A stretch of 64,000 bases of DNA from Bacillus_BA fengqiuensis (GCA_030813035.1 JAUSTV010000012.1), one strand, 5' to 3'; counted from the first letter of the stretch, positions 1 through 9,328 are shown. Translations and numbers: made by a program. The notes: generated by a model not told the origin, from the sequence alone.

Positions 1-113
1 AGTCGACCTTCTCCTCCAGCCGTAGTTGTAGTATGGACAACTAAATCTCATTTTCATCATGATTGGTGAAGCTTTGCATCATGATTGGCTGCCCGTTAAT
101 GAGGGGTAAAAAA

Positions 114-548
114 TTAGCGAATGGCTTCTGAAATAGTGGAAGCAATGTTCTGTAACTCTTCAGATGTGTAGTCGCTTTGATGGGACTTCCAAACAGCCCC
201 GAACCCATCTCCATCGCCATAACGCGGCAGGATGTGCATATGATAATGGAAAACGGTTTGTCCAGCTGCTTCTCCATTATTATTTAAAAGATTTAAACCA
301 ACAGGTTCATACTGTTCTTTAATGGCGTTTGCAATTTGGGGAACCGCTTCAAATAGGCGGGAAGCGATGTTTGGTGTCAACTCATAAATATCTTTTTTAT
401 GTACCTTTGGAATGACAAGAGTATGGCCTTTCGTTACTTGGCTAATATCTAAAAAGGCAAGTACATGCTCATTTTCAAACACCTTTGCACAAGGGATTTC
501 ACCACGGATAATCTTACAAAAAATACATTGTTCATCATGTGTACTCAT
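114..548 (-). CDS. hit: HIT-family nucleotide-binding hydrolase
   Basis: A 144-residue protein of the histidine-triad family, which hydrolyses nucleoside phosphoramidates or related nucleotides in the cytoplasm. The triad His-Tyr-His-Met-His lies at residues 101-105 (H101, H103, H105) and is followed by ILP. Cys8 and Cys11 (CIFC) with His50 resemble the structural zinc site of Hit/HinT proteins. The length fits the family and the start ATG has a purine-rich site (GAAGGAAG type) just upstream. It is divergent from the ecs operon, the same arrangement as in B. subtilis, which supports the name. The physiological substrate cannot be read from sequence. Confidence 0.93.
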   Translation of the reverse strand: MSTHDEQCIFCKIIRGEIPCAKVFENEHVLAFLDISQVTKGHTLVIPKVHKKDIYELTPNIASRLFEAVPQIANAIKEQYEPVGLNLLNNNGEAAGQTVFHYHMHILPRYGDGDGFGAVWKSHQSDYTSEELQNIASTISEAIR

Positions 549-1589
549 TTAACTTCTTCCTTTCTCTATTATGTAATTATTGGTATTTTATCATAAGGAT
601 CTATTAAAGAACCATGTTGATTTCAATACGGGTAAAATAAAAACGAGAGAATGCAATCGAATGATGCATCCTCCCGCCGGAAGAAGGGATAGATAAAAAA
701 GCTTTTACTTCATCTTACGTTACGTTTAGGGAACACCTCATTTGCCAGTCATTTGTTTGCTTATTTTCTGGTTAATTGTCTGCGACAAACACCTCATTTT
801 AAGCAAAAAATTTAGTGAGATTGACCTAATATAAGCAACTCTGCTGCATGGTCTTTGACGAACACCTCATTTAAATAAATAATTTTAAGTGAGTCTAACC
901 CATTATAAGCAAATTAGCTGCATAGCCTGCGACAAACACCTCATTTAAAGAAATGATTTAGTAAGTCTAAACTAATATGAGCAGATTGGCTGCATGGTTT
1001 TTGACAAACACCTCATTTAAAGAAATGATTTAGTAAGTCTGACCTTTTATGAGCAAATCAGCTATATGGCCTGCGACAAACACCTCATTTACAATAAAGT
1101 AAAATTTTGTTGTTCGTGTTCACTCACATTGTTCAAACTAACCATCCCCTTATTAATAAGCGTAGAAAGAAGTGTATGGTCTAATTGACAAGATTGTCTT
1201 TTGTAGACACCTCATTTCAATGTTGAAACTGTGAATCACTGTAAAATGATTATCAACATTGTTTTTATCTTGTCCCCTCTTCCTCAATTAGATTACCCGC
1301 TATTTAAGAAAAACATACAATGGAAAATAATGGTTTTAAACACGCGTTTAAAGGGGCGTGCATCAAAGAAATAATGGGGTGCCCGACTCCCTTGGATTGA
1401 GCACTGCTTACGCATTCCTCGAAGAAGAGTGCTGGTTCTTCGTGTGATGAAGAATTGTAAAAAGCTTTAAAGCTGAGCTTCTTTAAACTTCGCGGTGCTT
1501 TTAACCACACCCTATAAGAAAAATGTGCAAAGAGAAAAGATTTGTTAAAATAAAGCTAAAGTAAAATTAACGAAAAAGAAGGAGAATCC
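549..1589. other. 1-kb hit-ecsA intergenic region
   Basis: This gap between the divergent hit and ecsA genes is unusually long. The middle part (about 731-1220) is an imperfect 72-74-bp tandem repeat, listed separately. The stretch 1300-1510 is GC-richer with several short complementary segments, such as TCGAAGAAGAG and TGGTTCTTCG, and could encode a structured RNA, but I could not match it to a known RNA. The ecsA promoter probably lies around 1530-1560, where TTGTTAAAATAAAG resembles the -10 side of a SigA promoter. Confidence 0.5.
731..1220. repeat. imperfect 72-74-bp tandem repeats
   Basis: The string GACAAACACCTCATTT, or a close variant, recurs at about 731, 784, 857, 931, 1003, 1075 and 1203. 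The spacing between the middle copies is 73, 74, 72 and 72 bases. The best conserved units (931 and 1003) continue as AAAGAAATGATTTAGTAAGTC and end with a TATGAGCA...GCTGCATGG-like segment. The first copy is shorter and the last is isolated. There is no open frame through the array. Several units begin TTTGACA, resembling a -35 box, but I see no consistent -10. Function unknown. Confidence 0.85.
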
Positions 1590-2333
1590 ATGACAACTTT
1601 ACTACAGCTTCAAAATGTTACAGGAGGCTATACAAAAAAGCCGGTTTTAAAGAATGTGTCCTTTCATGTGAAAAAGGGAGAGCTTGTTGGCTTGATTGGT
1701 TTAAATGGAGCAGGAAAAAGTACGACAATCAAACATATTATTGGATTGATGGAAGCAAAAAGCGGAGAGATTTTGATTAATGGCAAATCGTTCAAAGAAG
1801 ACGCAAACCGTTACCGTTCCCAATTTACATTCATTCCGGAAACGCCTGTGCTATATGATGAACTCACATTAAAGGAACATCTTGAATTGACGGCAATGGC
1901 TTATAATATTGATCGGCAAACATATGAAGAGCGTCTGCCTAAATTGTTGAAAGAGTTTAGAATGGATAAAAAGCTGAAGTGGTTCCCGGCCCATTTCTCA
2001 AAAGGGATGAAGCAAAAGGTTATGATTATGTGTGCCTTTTTAGTTCAGCCATCGCTTTATATCATCGATGAACCTTTTTTGGGACTGGACCCTCTCGGCA
2101 TTCAGTCGCTGCTTGATCTAATGAACGAGATGAAAGCGCAGGGAGCCGGCATTTTAATGTCCACACATATTTTAGCGACAGCGGAACGTTATTGCGACCA
2201 ATTCATCATTTTACATAACGGGGAAGTACGGGCGACAGGGACGTTGGAGGAATTGCGCCAAGAATTTGCGATGCCCGAAGCGACTTTGGATGAAATTTAT
2301 ATTCGGTTAACGAAGGAAGAAGATTATGAATGA
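1590..2333 (+). CDS. ecsA: ABC transporter ATP-binding protein EcsA
   Basis: The 247-residue ATPase subunit of the Ecs ABC exporter, which in B. subtilis affects regulated membrane proteolysis, secretion and competence. The Walker A motif GLNGAGKST is at residues 37-45, the signature region is SKGMKQK near residue 137, and Walker B with the catalytic Glu is IIDEP near 159, followed by GLDP and the switch His in STHI. The start follows the ribosome site AGAAGGAG. The stop overlaps ecsB by 8 nt, so the two subunits are translationally coupled. Length and gene order (hit, ecsA, ecsB, ecsC) match B. subtilis. Confidence 0.95.
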   Translation: MTTLLQLQNVTGGYTKKPVLKNVSFHVKKGELVGLIGLNGAGKSTTIKHIIGLMEAKSGEILINGKSFKEDANRYRSQFTFIPETPVLYDELTLKEHLELTAMAYNIDRQTYEERLPKLLKEFRMDKKLKWFPAHFSKGMKQKVMIMCAFLVQPSLYIIDEPFLGLDPLGIQSLLDLMNEMKAQGAGILMSTHILATAERYCDQFIILHNGEVRATGTLEELRQEFAMPEATLDEIYIRLTKEEDYE

Positions 2334-3537
2334 TGTAAATGCTCTGTGGAAACAACGAGTTCAGCAATATATGGCCGACACGAGAAAATATTTGAAGTAC
2401 ATGCTGAACGACCACTTAAAGATTGTCTTAATTTTTATTCTTGGGGGAGCGGCCTATTATTATCAATTATGGCTTGAGCAACTGTCTCCATCTTTTCCTG
2501 CCGCTTTTGTGATGGCGCTTATTATGGGGATTGTATTAACGACAGGAGGGATTCGGACCTTTTTCAAACAGGCTGACATCGTCTTCTTACTTCCTTTGGA
2601 ACAACGAATGAAGCCTTATTTGATCAAGTCTTTTTTCTTTAGTTTTACATCTCAAGTCTACGTGCTATTAATTACGGTTGCTGCCTTGGCCCCTCTTTAT
2701 GTGAAGGCGACAGGACAAGCTTACGGATCGATTGTAAAGGTGTTCATTCTTTTTTTATTGGTGAAGCTTGCAAACGCCTTTATGTCATGGCATATGACAT
2801 ATTTTGAAGATTTTTCGGCAAGAGGAGCCGATTATGCAGTTAGGTTTGCACTAAATGGCGTATTTGCTTATTTGCTGTTTGCGAACGCCCATCTTTCTTT
2901 TCCTTTAGCCGTGGCGGTCCTCATTGCTGGCTTGGCTTATTATTACTATGTGTTAACAAAGAAAAAGCCGTTAAAGTGGGAGCATTTAATTGAGCTGGAA
3001 ACAAAGCGGATGCTGTTCTTTTACCGCATGGCCAATTTATTTACCGATGTTCCAAACATAAAAGAGAAGATAGTGCGACGCGCTTATATGGACTGGTTAT
3101 TGAAACGCATACCGTTTACTTCATCCGCTTCTTATCAGTATTTATATAGTCGAACGTTTTTGCGGGCCGGCGATTATTTTGGCTTGGTTATCCGATTGAC
3201 GATTATCGGCGGGCTTATACTGTGGAACGCTCCGCTGCAATATGGAAACATGATAGTGGCTGTGGCTGTTATTTATTTGACCGGTTTTCAACTCATGCCG
3301 TTATGGAAGCATCATGAGTATAAGCTGTGGACGTCCTTATATCCCATTAAAGAGGCATACAGGGAAAAAACTTTTTTGAATTTGCTTCAAATCGTCTTAA
3401 GTGGTCAAGCCGTTCTGTTATCTTTATTCGTTTTCCCGAAAAATGCCATTACAGGTTCAGCCGTTTTGTTTACGGGGCTTTTATTCAGTCAGCTGTTCAT
3501 CAAAATTTATATTCGTTCCAAGCTTAAAAAAATGTAA
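2326..3537 (+). CDS. ecsB: ABC transporter permease EcsB
   Basis: The 403-residue membrane subunit that pairs with EcsA. Several hydrophobic segments are visible, for example near residues 33-50, 57-75, 103-128, 138-150, 172-205, 288-325 and 353-395, in keeping with a polytopic permease. Cytoplasmic stretches are rich in Lys and Arg. The start ATG lies within the end of ecsA (8-nt overlap). The substrate is unknown; the name rests on length, membrane topology and operon position. No sign of damage. Confidence 0.93.
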   Translation: MNDVNALWKQRVQQYMADTRKYLKYMLNDHLKIVLIFILGGAAYYYQLWLEQLSPSFPAAFVMALIMGIVLTTGGIRTFFKQADIVFLLPLEQRMKPYLIKSFFFSFTSQVYVLLITVAALAPLYVKATGQAYGSIVKVFILFLLVKLANAFMSWHMTYFEDFSARGADYAVRFALNGVFAYLLFANAHLSFPLAVAVLIAGLAYYYYVLTKKKPLKWEHLIELETKRMLFFYRMANLFTDVPNIKEKIVRRAYMDWLLKRIPFTSSASYQYLYSRTFLRAGDYFGLVIRLTIIGGLILWNAPLQYGNMIVAVAVIYLTGFQLMPLWKHHEYKLWTSLYPIKEAYREKTFLNLLQIVLSGQAVLLSLFVFPKNAITGSAVLFTGLLFSQLFIKIYIRSKLKKM

Positions 3538-3600
3538 AAAAGAAGGAAACGAATTAGGAGCTCATTCGTATCATTAGTAACAATCGAAGAAAAGGATGAT

Positions 3601-4326
3601 ATGCGTATGGATGCATATGAACAGAAAGCACTAGCTGAAGTGATCAACTGGAAGGCAGCGATGGATAAAAAATCTCCTGTTTTTCAGCGCATGGCCAAGA
3701 AGGTTCAAGTGAAAATTAATAATAAAATTCCAGAAAAGATCCATGAAGTAATCACCGAAAGCATCAAAAAAATGGTTCAAGCGACCATTATGGGCTCTAA
3801 TTTAACAACAAAGACTAAAAATACTGCCAACTTTTCATTAGAGCAAAAAGAGCAGCTGGTATTGAAAACGATTGAGCAATATAAAAAAACGGCGGCAGTG
3901 GAAGGAGCAGGGACAGGGGCCGGCGGTTTTTTGTGGGGATTGGCTGATTTTCCGCTTCTATTATCCATTAAAATGAAATGCTTATTCGACATAGCGTCCA
4001 TTTACGGTTTTGACATCAAAAAAATGGAGGAACGCATTTTTGTTTTATATATTTTTCATTTGGCGTTTTGCAGTGATGAATTGCGTCCTGTCATTTTGGG
4101 GAAATTGGAGAGGTGGAACAGCGATCCGAAAGAAGCAAAAGAGGTTGATTGGCGCACTTTTCAACAGGAGTATCGTGACTATATTGATTTTGTGAAAATA
4201 CTCCAGCTTATGCCAGGAATCGGTGCGGTCGTTGGTGCGGTCGCGAACTATCGTCTTCTCGATCATCTAGGTGAAACGGCCATGAATGTCTATCGTCTGC
4301 GTTTGCTCAAAGACGGTCTTTGTTGA
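3601..4326 (+). CDS. ecsC: EcsC family protein
   Basis: A 241-residue protein of the EcsC family, the third gene of the ecs operon, 63 nt after ecsB. A Gly/Ala-rich stretch (EGAGTGAGGFLWGLADFP, about residues 102-119) and a second one near the C terminus (PGIGAVVGAVANYRLLD) are the conserved family blocks and may insert in membranes. The role of EcsC is not established. Two ATG codons (3601 and 3607) are possible; AAAGGA upstream slightly favours the first. A long inverted repeat downstream ends the operon. Confidence 0.9.
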   Translation: MRMDAYEQKALAEVINWKAAMDKKSPVFQRMAKKVQVKINNKIPEKIHEVITESIKKMVQATIMGSNLTTKTKNTANFSLEQKEQLVLKTIEQYKKTAAVEGAGTGAGGFLWGLADFPLLLSIKMKCLFDIASIYGFDIKKMEERIFVLYIFHLAFCSDELRPVILGKLERWNSDPKEAKEVDWRTFQQEYRDYIDFVKILQLMPGIGAVVGAVANYRLLDHLGETAMNVYRLRLLKDGLC

Positions 4327-4451
4327 ATGTCATCTTTAAGAGAAAGAGGCTGTCCCATAAACCTCTAATCAACCGTCAAAATGGATTTTTAATGAAAGGT
4401 CTCATTACGAAATCCTTGATTTTACTGGATTTTCATGATAGGGCCTTTCAG

Positions 4452-4500
4452 GAGGATGTGTCAAAAGGGTGCTTTTTAACCTTTTGACACATCCTCTTTT
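4452..4500. terminator. strong hairpin between ecsC and yhaA
   Basis: A 17-bp perfect stem, GAGGATGTGTCAAAAGG paired with CCTTTTGACACATCCTC, is followed by TTTT. It lies between the converging ecsC and yhaA genes and can act on both strands (the other strand has AAAAGAGGATG). The preceding 100 bases, starting GAGGCTGTCCC, resemble remnant repeat DNA often seen near Bacillus terminators, but no element could be defined. Confidence 0.85.
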
Positions 4501-4518
4501 GTTAGTTTATTGTATTCA

Positions 4519-5730
4519 TTAGTTATTCGTTGTCACGCTTTCTTCAATAGGCTGGTTTTTCTCTAGGTATGTCCATGCCGCCGTCCCCAGCACCTTTGCG
4601 GCGATGAGCATCGCTTTTTCATCAAAATTGAAACGTGGATGGTGGTGCGGGTACGGGTTTGTCACTTCAGGTGCTTTTGCCCCGGTAAAGAAGAAGGTGC
4701 CTTTTACATGTTGAAGATAATAAGCGAAATCCTCTCCGCCCATATGGGGCTCTGTTTCCTCCACCGCAATCACGCCTTCGACTCCTTTTGCCGTATCGAT
4801 TAAGAATTCCGTTTCTTCTTGATGATTAACAACAGCAGGATAACCCCGTGTATAAACATATTCATAATCTGCATCTGCAGCGAGGCAGGTACCTTTTATA
4901 ATCCGTTCAATTTCATCTTCGATTTGCGTTCTGACCTCTTCATTGAAGGTACGAACGGTACCAATAAGTTTGGCGCTGTCGGCAATGACGTTAAAGGCAT
5001 TTTCCGCTACAAATGATCCAACGGTGACGACAGCTGAATCAATTGGGTTGACACGTCGACTCACGATTTGCTGTAAATTCATGACAAGCTGTGAAGCAAT
5101 CACGATGGAATCCTTCGTTTTATGAGGCTGAGCCCCATGGCCGCCAGACCCTTTAACCGTAATTTCAAAGCGGTCTGCGGCTGCCATGATAGGACCGGTT
5201 CGGTATTGAATGACACCAGTAGGGACGGTTGCCCATAAGTGAGTACCGAAAATGGCATCAACACCTTCAAGGCAGCCAGCCTCAATCATGTCTTTCGCTC
5301 CCCCTGGAGCATATTCTTCCGCGTGTTGATGAATGCACACAATCTTCCCGTGAAGGTGTTCCCTCATATCGTATAGTACTTCTGCCAAAGAGAGCAAAGT
5401 GGCAGTGTGGCCATCGTGGCCGCAAGCGTGCATGACTCCAGGAACGGTTGATTTATAAGGTACATCCTTTTCATCCTGAATAGGAAGGGCATCGAAGTCA
5501 GCCCGCAGTGCTACTGTTTTTCCAGGTTTTTTTCCTTCAATAACAGCGACTAGGCCATTGCCGCCTACATTCGCTTGAACCGGAATGCCGCGCTTTTCAT
5601 AAAAAGAGCGAATATAAGCCGCTGTTTGATATTCTTTAAATGAAAGTTCCGGATATTGATGGAGATAGCGTCTTATTTCGACCATTTGCTCATACTTCTG
5701 CTCAAGAGCCTTCATAAAATCGGAAAACAT
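4519..5730 (-). CDS. yhaA: M20 family amidohydrolase
   Basis: A 403-residue metal-dependent aminoacylase/amidohydrolase of the M20D type (N-acyl amino acid or hippurate hydrolase-like). Metal-binding motifs are visible in order: MHACGHDGH near residues 101-109, HQHAEEYAPGGA near 135, a THLW segment near 163 and GGEDFAYYLQ near 348. The dimerisation (lid) domain sits between about 180 and 300. Length fits the family. It lies convergent to ecsC as yhaA does in B. subtilis, hence the symbol; the real substrate cannot be told from sequence. The ATG start at 5730 is preceded by an AGGGGG site. Confidence 0.85.
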   Translation of the reverse strand: MFSDFMKALEQKYEQMVEIRRYLHQYPELSFKEYQTAAYIRSFYEKRGIPVQANVGGNGLVAVIEGKKPGKTVALRADFDALPIQDEKDVPYKSTVPGVMHACGHDGHTATLLSLAEVLYDMREHLHGKIVCIHQHAEEYAPGGAKDMIEAGCLEGVDAIFGTHLWATVPTGVIQYRTGPIMAAADRFEITVKGSGGHGAQPHKTKDSIVIASQLVMNLQQIVSRRVNPIDSAVVTVGSFVAENAFNVIADSAKLIGTVRTFNEEVRTQIEDEIERIIKGTCLAADADYEYVYTRGYPAVVNHQEETEFLIDTAKGVEGVIAVEETEPHMGGEDFAYYLQHVKGTFFFTGAKAPEVTNPYPHHHPRFNFDEKAMLIAAKVLGTAAWTYLEKNQPIEESVTTNN

Positions 5731-5856
5731 GTCATAACCCCCTTATAATATGTAGTGGAACCTATAAACGAAGTAAGTGATAGAAGCTCGTCTTAAAAAA
5801 ATAGATATTTCTTACAATTATAACACCGTAAAAAGTTTTAGATAAAGAAAAATATA

Positions 5857-5884
5857 TTGCCTGTCTTTGTCCTGTCTCTATAAT
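5857..5884 (+). promoter_or_regulatory. SigA-type promoter for the PAP2 gene
   Basis: TTGCCT (5857-5862) and TATAAT (5879-5884) are separated by 16 bases and lie 39 bases before the GTG start of the downstream gene. The -10 is perfect and the spacing acceptable. Confidence 0.6.
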
Positions 5885-5922
5885 TAAAAGAGATTAAAAT
5901 AGGCGAGAGGGGGGAAAGGACC

Positions 5923-6579
5923 GTGGAAATTCAGCGTTCATACGAATCAAAAAGAAGAACGAACATATGGCTTTTATGTTTATTTGCTATTTGTATGTCA
6001 TCATTTGCAATCATTTCAATTATCATTGCTGGAAATCAACATCCAGCCTTTGATGAGCAAATGTACAATCTGTTTACGGGCTGGATGGGACCGGGAGGGA
6101 TTGCAGTACTGGAAGTGGTGTCAGCATTAGCTTCAAAACCGGCTATCATTAGCATCTCCATTTTGACTATCATTCTTTTATGGTTCATAAAGAGGGACTA
6201 TGCGGGAATGCTTACGATGTTTTTATTTGTGCTGGGAGGCAACTTTGTTAATAAACTAGTAAAGGACTGGATTCAAAGGGAACGTCCGCTTTTGGATGGT
6301 GTTGTGGCAGAAGGTTATAGTTTTCCAAGCGGCCATGCGATGGTTGGGCTGATTATGTACGGATTGATTGTATACTTTATTCATCAACACTCGTCTCGTC
6401 CTTTACTGAAAAGCATGGTTCTATATGCTGTGATTTTATTAATGATGGTCATGGGCGTAAGCAGGTTTGTCCTTCGTGAGCATTATGTGACAGATGTTCT
6501 GGCAGGATACAGTTTAGGCGGATTGATGCTTATCATGGCTATAACGGTTTATCAACGTATATGTAAGAGCTGGAAGTAA
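5923..6579 (+). CDS. PAP2 superfamily membrane phosphatase
   Basis: A 218-residue membrane lipid phosphatase of the PAP2 type (phosphatidylglycerophosphate or undecaprenyl-pyrophosphate phosphatase-like). All three catalytic motifs are present: KDWIQRERP, SFPSGHA and SRFVLREHYVTD. The protein has about five or six membrane segments, starting with residues 17-37. The GTG start is chosen because of the strong GAGAGGGGGGAAAGG site just upstream. The substrate could be undecaprenyl-PP, PGP or a broader lipid phosphate set; PSGH-type enzymes cannot be separated by eye. Confidence 0.88.
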   Translation: MEIQRSYESKRRTNIWLLCLFAICMSSFAIISIIIAGNQHPAFDEQMYNLFTGWMGPGGIAVLEVVSALASKPAIISISILTIILLWFIKRDYAGMLTMFLFVLGGNFVNKLVKDWIQRERPLLDGVVAEGYSFPSGHAMVGLIMYGLIVYFIHQHSSRPLLKSMVLYAVILLMMVMGVSRFVLREHYVTDVLAGYSLGGLMLIMAITVYQRICKSWK

Positions 6580-6645
6580 GCATAAGTAAAAGTGGAAAAA
6601 GACGCTCCAAAAGCAACAAGGTTTGCGAAAACCGCCAAAAAGAAA

Positions 6646-6694
6646 GAGGCAGTTCGTCAGCATTTGGAAATATGCTAACGGACCGCCTTTTCTG
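6646..6694. terminator. bidirectional terminator between PAP2 gene and yhfA 3' part
   Basis: AGGCAGTTCGTCAGCAT pairs with ATGCTAACGGACCGCCT around an 8-base loop and is followed by TTTTCTG; the other strand has a matching T-run (CTTTCTTTTT). It separates two converging genes. Confidence 0.75.
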
Positions 6695-6741
6695 TTTTAA
6701 AACGTCATCTCTTCAAGAATAGATTTCACGTTTAGATGTAA

Positions 6742-7690
6742 TTAAATTAAAAACATGGCGACAATCGTTGTGACGATTAATCCAATCGTGACAGGAAGCA
6801 GGTTTTTACGTGCCAGTTCAAACGGGTCTACACCACAAATGGCGGCGGCCGGGATCAGCGCCCAGGGAACGAGGGTACCTCCTCCGACCCAAATGGCAGC
6901 GATTTGTCCAAGTGCCGTTAATGTGGCAGCTCCCGCCCCTATGGCAGTAGAAAATAGTTGAGCAATGGAACCGGCAAGAGAGATGCCTGAAAAGCCGGAA
7001 CCATCAAGACCTGTAATGGCCCCGACACCTGTTAACGTAATGGCCCCGATCTGGGCGTTTAACGGAACGATGGAGGCAAGGGCTATCCCCAAGTCATTCA
7101 CGATTCCGTGGGATTCTTTCGGCAGAAAATCGCCGAGAATAGCCTGGAATCCTGCATCACCCAAGTAGAAGAATGCAGCAATCGGAATAACGGGACCGAA
7201 CACTTTAAACCCAAACTGAAAGCCTTCGATTAAATAGCTCGTCGTTTTCTCCAAACCCTTTCCTTTGTAGGCGATGAGAGTAATAAGAATAAGGATGAAG
7301 ACAGAGGTTCCCCCGATTAATGCGGTAGCATCTCCCCCTTGTAAGTTCAACACAAACATGGCCCATACATCAATGGCAAATAAAATAGGAATAACGATGG
7401 CAATGAATTGTTTTATGCGAAGAGAAAGGGAGAGCGTCTCATCTTTATCTGAAGAAGCCGATGTTTCTGCTTGTTCGGAAGTAAGGGTCCCGTTTTTCAT
7501 TTCTCTTCTTAGAAAGAAGAAGGCCGTAACAGTAGTCACTGTTCCCATTACGATTACTAGCGGAATGCTTGCAGTGATCACTTCATTAACAGATAATCCG
7601 GCGGCATCCGCTGTCAATTTTGGTGCTGCCTGTATGATGAAATCCCCTGACAGTGCAATTCCATGACCAAACAAGTTCATGGCCATAGCA
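6742..7690 (-). pseudogene. yhfA: yhfA, 3' part (interrupted by the island)
   Basis: The C-terminal 316 codons of a polytopic membrane transporter related to B. subtilis YhfA. Reading from the junction it begins AMAMNLFGHGIALSGDF and continues through repeated hydrophobic segments and a Ser/Glu-rich cytoplasmic loop to the natural stop. The remaining 5' part lies 50.9 kb away at 58605-59047; 949 + 443 nt = 1392 nt = 464 codons, so excision would restore a 463-residue protein in frame. Element sequence supplies an accidental TTG/ATG start (7702-7707), so a truncated product starting MMSLGV is conceivable but has no evident ribosome site. Confidence 0.93.
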
Positions 7691-7715
7691 ACACCTAATG
7701 ACATCAAAAGATACT
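7681..7715. other. attL of the island
   Basis: Host half GGCCATAGCA, core AC (7691-7692), then the element arm: 12 nt (ACCTAATGACAT) and CAAAAGA (7705-7711). The arm mirrors the one at the right end (TCTTTTG, 12 nt, AC), so the reconstructed attP is an inverted repeat centred on the core. Confidence 0.85.
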
Positions 7716-8035
7716 AATTAGCATGATAGTCAATTAGTTTCAAGAAAATGAAAAAAAGTGAGTAAAATACAGCGCAGAAGGTGAGGTGAATGAGTTTAAT
7801 AAATTGGATTTATGAAAAATGCAATTGAGCTATCTTTGACTGCAAATAAGTTAGTGGGTGATGAGCCTATTAAAACAACAATGAAAGAAGCTTTTAATAA
7901 AGTGATTAAAGAACTGACTTCGAAGTAATCCGGGTTTATGTTTTGAATAAGAAAAAATGTACGAATCTCTTTAACAAAAAATTAGCTTTTTAGTAAAATA
8001 GACATATATAATTTTGAAGTCTAAGGAGATTAACC
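7712..8035. other. left-end region with decayed small frame
   Basis: Apart from a 38-codon open frame (7812-7928, listed separately) this is AT-rich sequence. Bases 7770-7830 closely resemble 17210-17275 (ACAGCGC, AAGGTGAGG, GAATGAGTTT, AATTGGATTTA), so both are copies of one ancestral element end. Confidence 0.6.
7812..7928 (+). pseudogene. remnant small ORF at the left end of E1
   Basis: A 38-codon frame (MKNAIELSLTANKL...) of which a damaged homologue exists at 17231-17356 (ITNKLADDESIETIVKDVF). An upstream ATG at 7790 with the site GGTGAGG starts a frame (MSLINWIYEK) that runs into a stop and would need a 1-nt shift to join this one. I read both copies as decaying versions of a small left-end gene of unknown function. 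Confidence 0.4.
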
Positions 8036-9289
8036 ATGAAATTTTGTCCAGAATGCGGTACTAAACGTATAAATGATTCTAAGTTTTGCCATGAATGTGG
8101 ATTTAATTACTCAGCAAACTCTGTTGATTTTATTGGTAATTTTCAGCTGGAATTAAAGGATAGATTAGAAAAAAATAATCAAGAGCCAATAGTTAATAAA
8201 ACATCAACAGTCTCTGGGATTGAAAATAATCGGACTTTCGAAAAGAAAGAAGTTTATAGAGATAAATCTTCAAATATTATTTTTAGCACTAATAATAATG
8301 AGGTTGTACAATCATACCCCAAAAATTTAGATCCTGTAGTGATTAGAAGTATGTTTGGAGGAGTCATTAGTAGTATAGCTTTTACTCCAAATTCTAAATA
8401 TATAGCAGCTTGTACTAAATATGGAATTTTAATATGGGATATAGAAAATGAACGGAAAATCGTAGAAATTGATACTAAGACAGATGGCGATAAGTACTAT
8501 TCTCCACCGGCAGACATTCTACATTTTACCCCCGATGGAAACTATCTTATATATTATAAGCAGAATTATGTATATGTAATCGACTTATTTGATAATACAG
8601 TAAAAAATAAATTTAAGATTAATCATTCTTTAACTAAATTGATTATATCGCCGGATGGTACTTTGTTTGCAGGAATAGATTATACAAGGGTAGTAGTTTG
8701 GAATATCCCTGAAGAGAGATTGGTAAATATTATTAGTCATAAGGAGATGGTGGAGTCAATAGATTTTACTCCAGATGGAAAATATATAGTTATCGCCGAA
8801 AGTAAAGATTCATACGTTAAATTTTGGGATTTTAATAATTTAAATGTTGCTAAAAAGTTCTCCACTTATCGTAGACCTGAATTGGCTTGTATTTTTAAAC
8901 ATAATCAAATCAAAACTTCTCCTAACGGAAGCCAAATTACTTATATAAGTGAAGGAGAACATAAAACTTCCGGATTCATATTTAGTACGACCCGTAAATA
9001 CAGATCTGTATCTTTACATGAAATAGAAAGTGGAAAATACATATCATCTATACCTGTAGATGAAGATGAAGAAATTAAGTCCATTGTATTTTCTCCTAAT
9101 GGGGAACTTACTCTTGCTGGAATGAGATTTGGAGTTTATCTTCAAAATAATGTAAATAATTCAGCGAAAATACCTATAGAGCAAAGAGATACATATGACA
9201 TAGATGGATATATTGTGGATTTTTCTCCTAATGGTCGTCTCATAGCTACATCTAATGGTGAAAAAATTAACATTTGGAAATTAATGTAG
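8036..9289 (+). CDS. zinc-ribbon protein with WD40-like propeller
   Basis: A 417-residue protein. Residues 1-27 form a double CxxC zinc ribbon (CPECG at 4-8, CHECG at 18-22). A low-complexity linker follows (to about residue 100). The rest is a series of about seven WD40-like blades, each with a pattern such as SxxFTPNSKYIA or SPDG/SPNG and ending in IWDI, VWNI, FWDF or IWKL. Such propellers are protein-interaction platforms. No signal peptide, so cytoplasmic. The start follows TAAGGAG. The downstream gene on the other strand also starts with a zinc ribbon, suggesting a functional link. Partner and role unknown. Confidence 0.8.
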   Translation: MKFCPECGTKRINDSKFCHECGFNYSANSVDFIGNFQLELKDRLEKNNQEPIVNKTSTVSGIENNRTFEKKEVYRDKSSNIIFSTNNNEVVQSYPKNLDPVVIRSMFGGVISSIAFTPNSKYIAACTKYGILIWDIENERKIVEIDTKTDGDKYYSPPADILHFTPDGNYLIYYKQNYVYVIDLFDNTVKNKFKINHSLTKLIISPDGTLFAGIDYTRVVVWNIPEERLVNIISHKEMVESIDFTPDGKYIVIAESKDSYVKFWDFNNLNVAKKFSTYRRPELACIFKHNQIKTSPNGSQITYISEGEHKTSGFIFSTTRKYRSVSLHEIESGKYISSIPVDEDEEIKSIVFSPNGELTLAGMRFGVYLQNNVNNSAKIPIEQRDTYDIDGYIVDFSPNGRLIATSNGEKINIWKLM

Positions 9290-9328
9290 CTTTAAAAAGA
9301 GGAATATTTCACCTTTTTTATAAAGTGA

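Noticed and set aside
1..113. Possible end of a gene at the left window edge (open frame on the + strand to 69)
   Set aside because: Only 22 codons are visible and no motif or known neighbour product fits; either strand could be read, so no call is made.
731..1220. The regular repeats as a CRISPR array
   Set aside because: The conserved part is not separated by unrelated spacers of constant size; the whole 72-base unit is repeated, and no cas genes are present.
1304..1510. 68-codon frame on the minus strand
   Set aside because: No ribosome site and poor protein character; the region looks more like structured non-coding DNA.
1480..1515. T-box-like CACCGCG on the minus strand
   Set aside because: The full AGGGTGGNACCGCG element is not there, it is at the wrong end of the region, and no aminoacyl or amino-acid gene follows.
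6755..7666. Several long open frames on the + strand opposite yhfA
   Set aside because: They are antisense to a clear membrane-protein gene, have no ribosome sites, and their low-complexity products reflect the codon pattern of yhfA.
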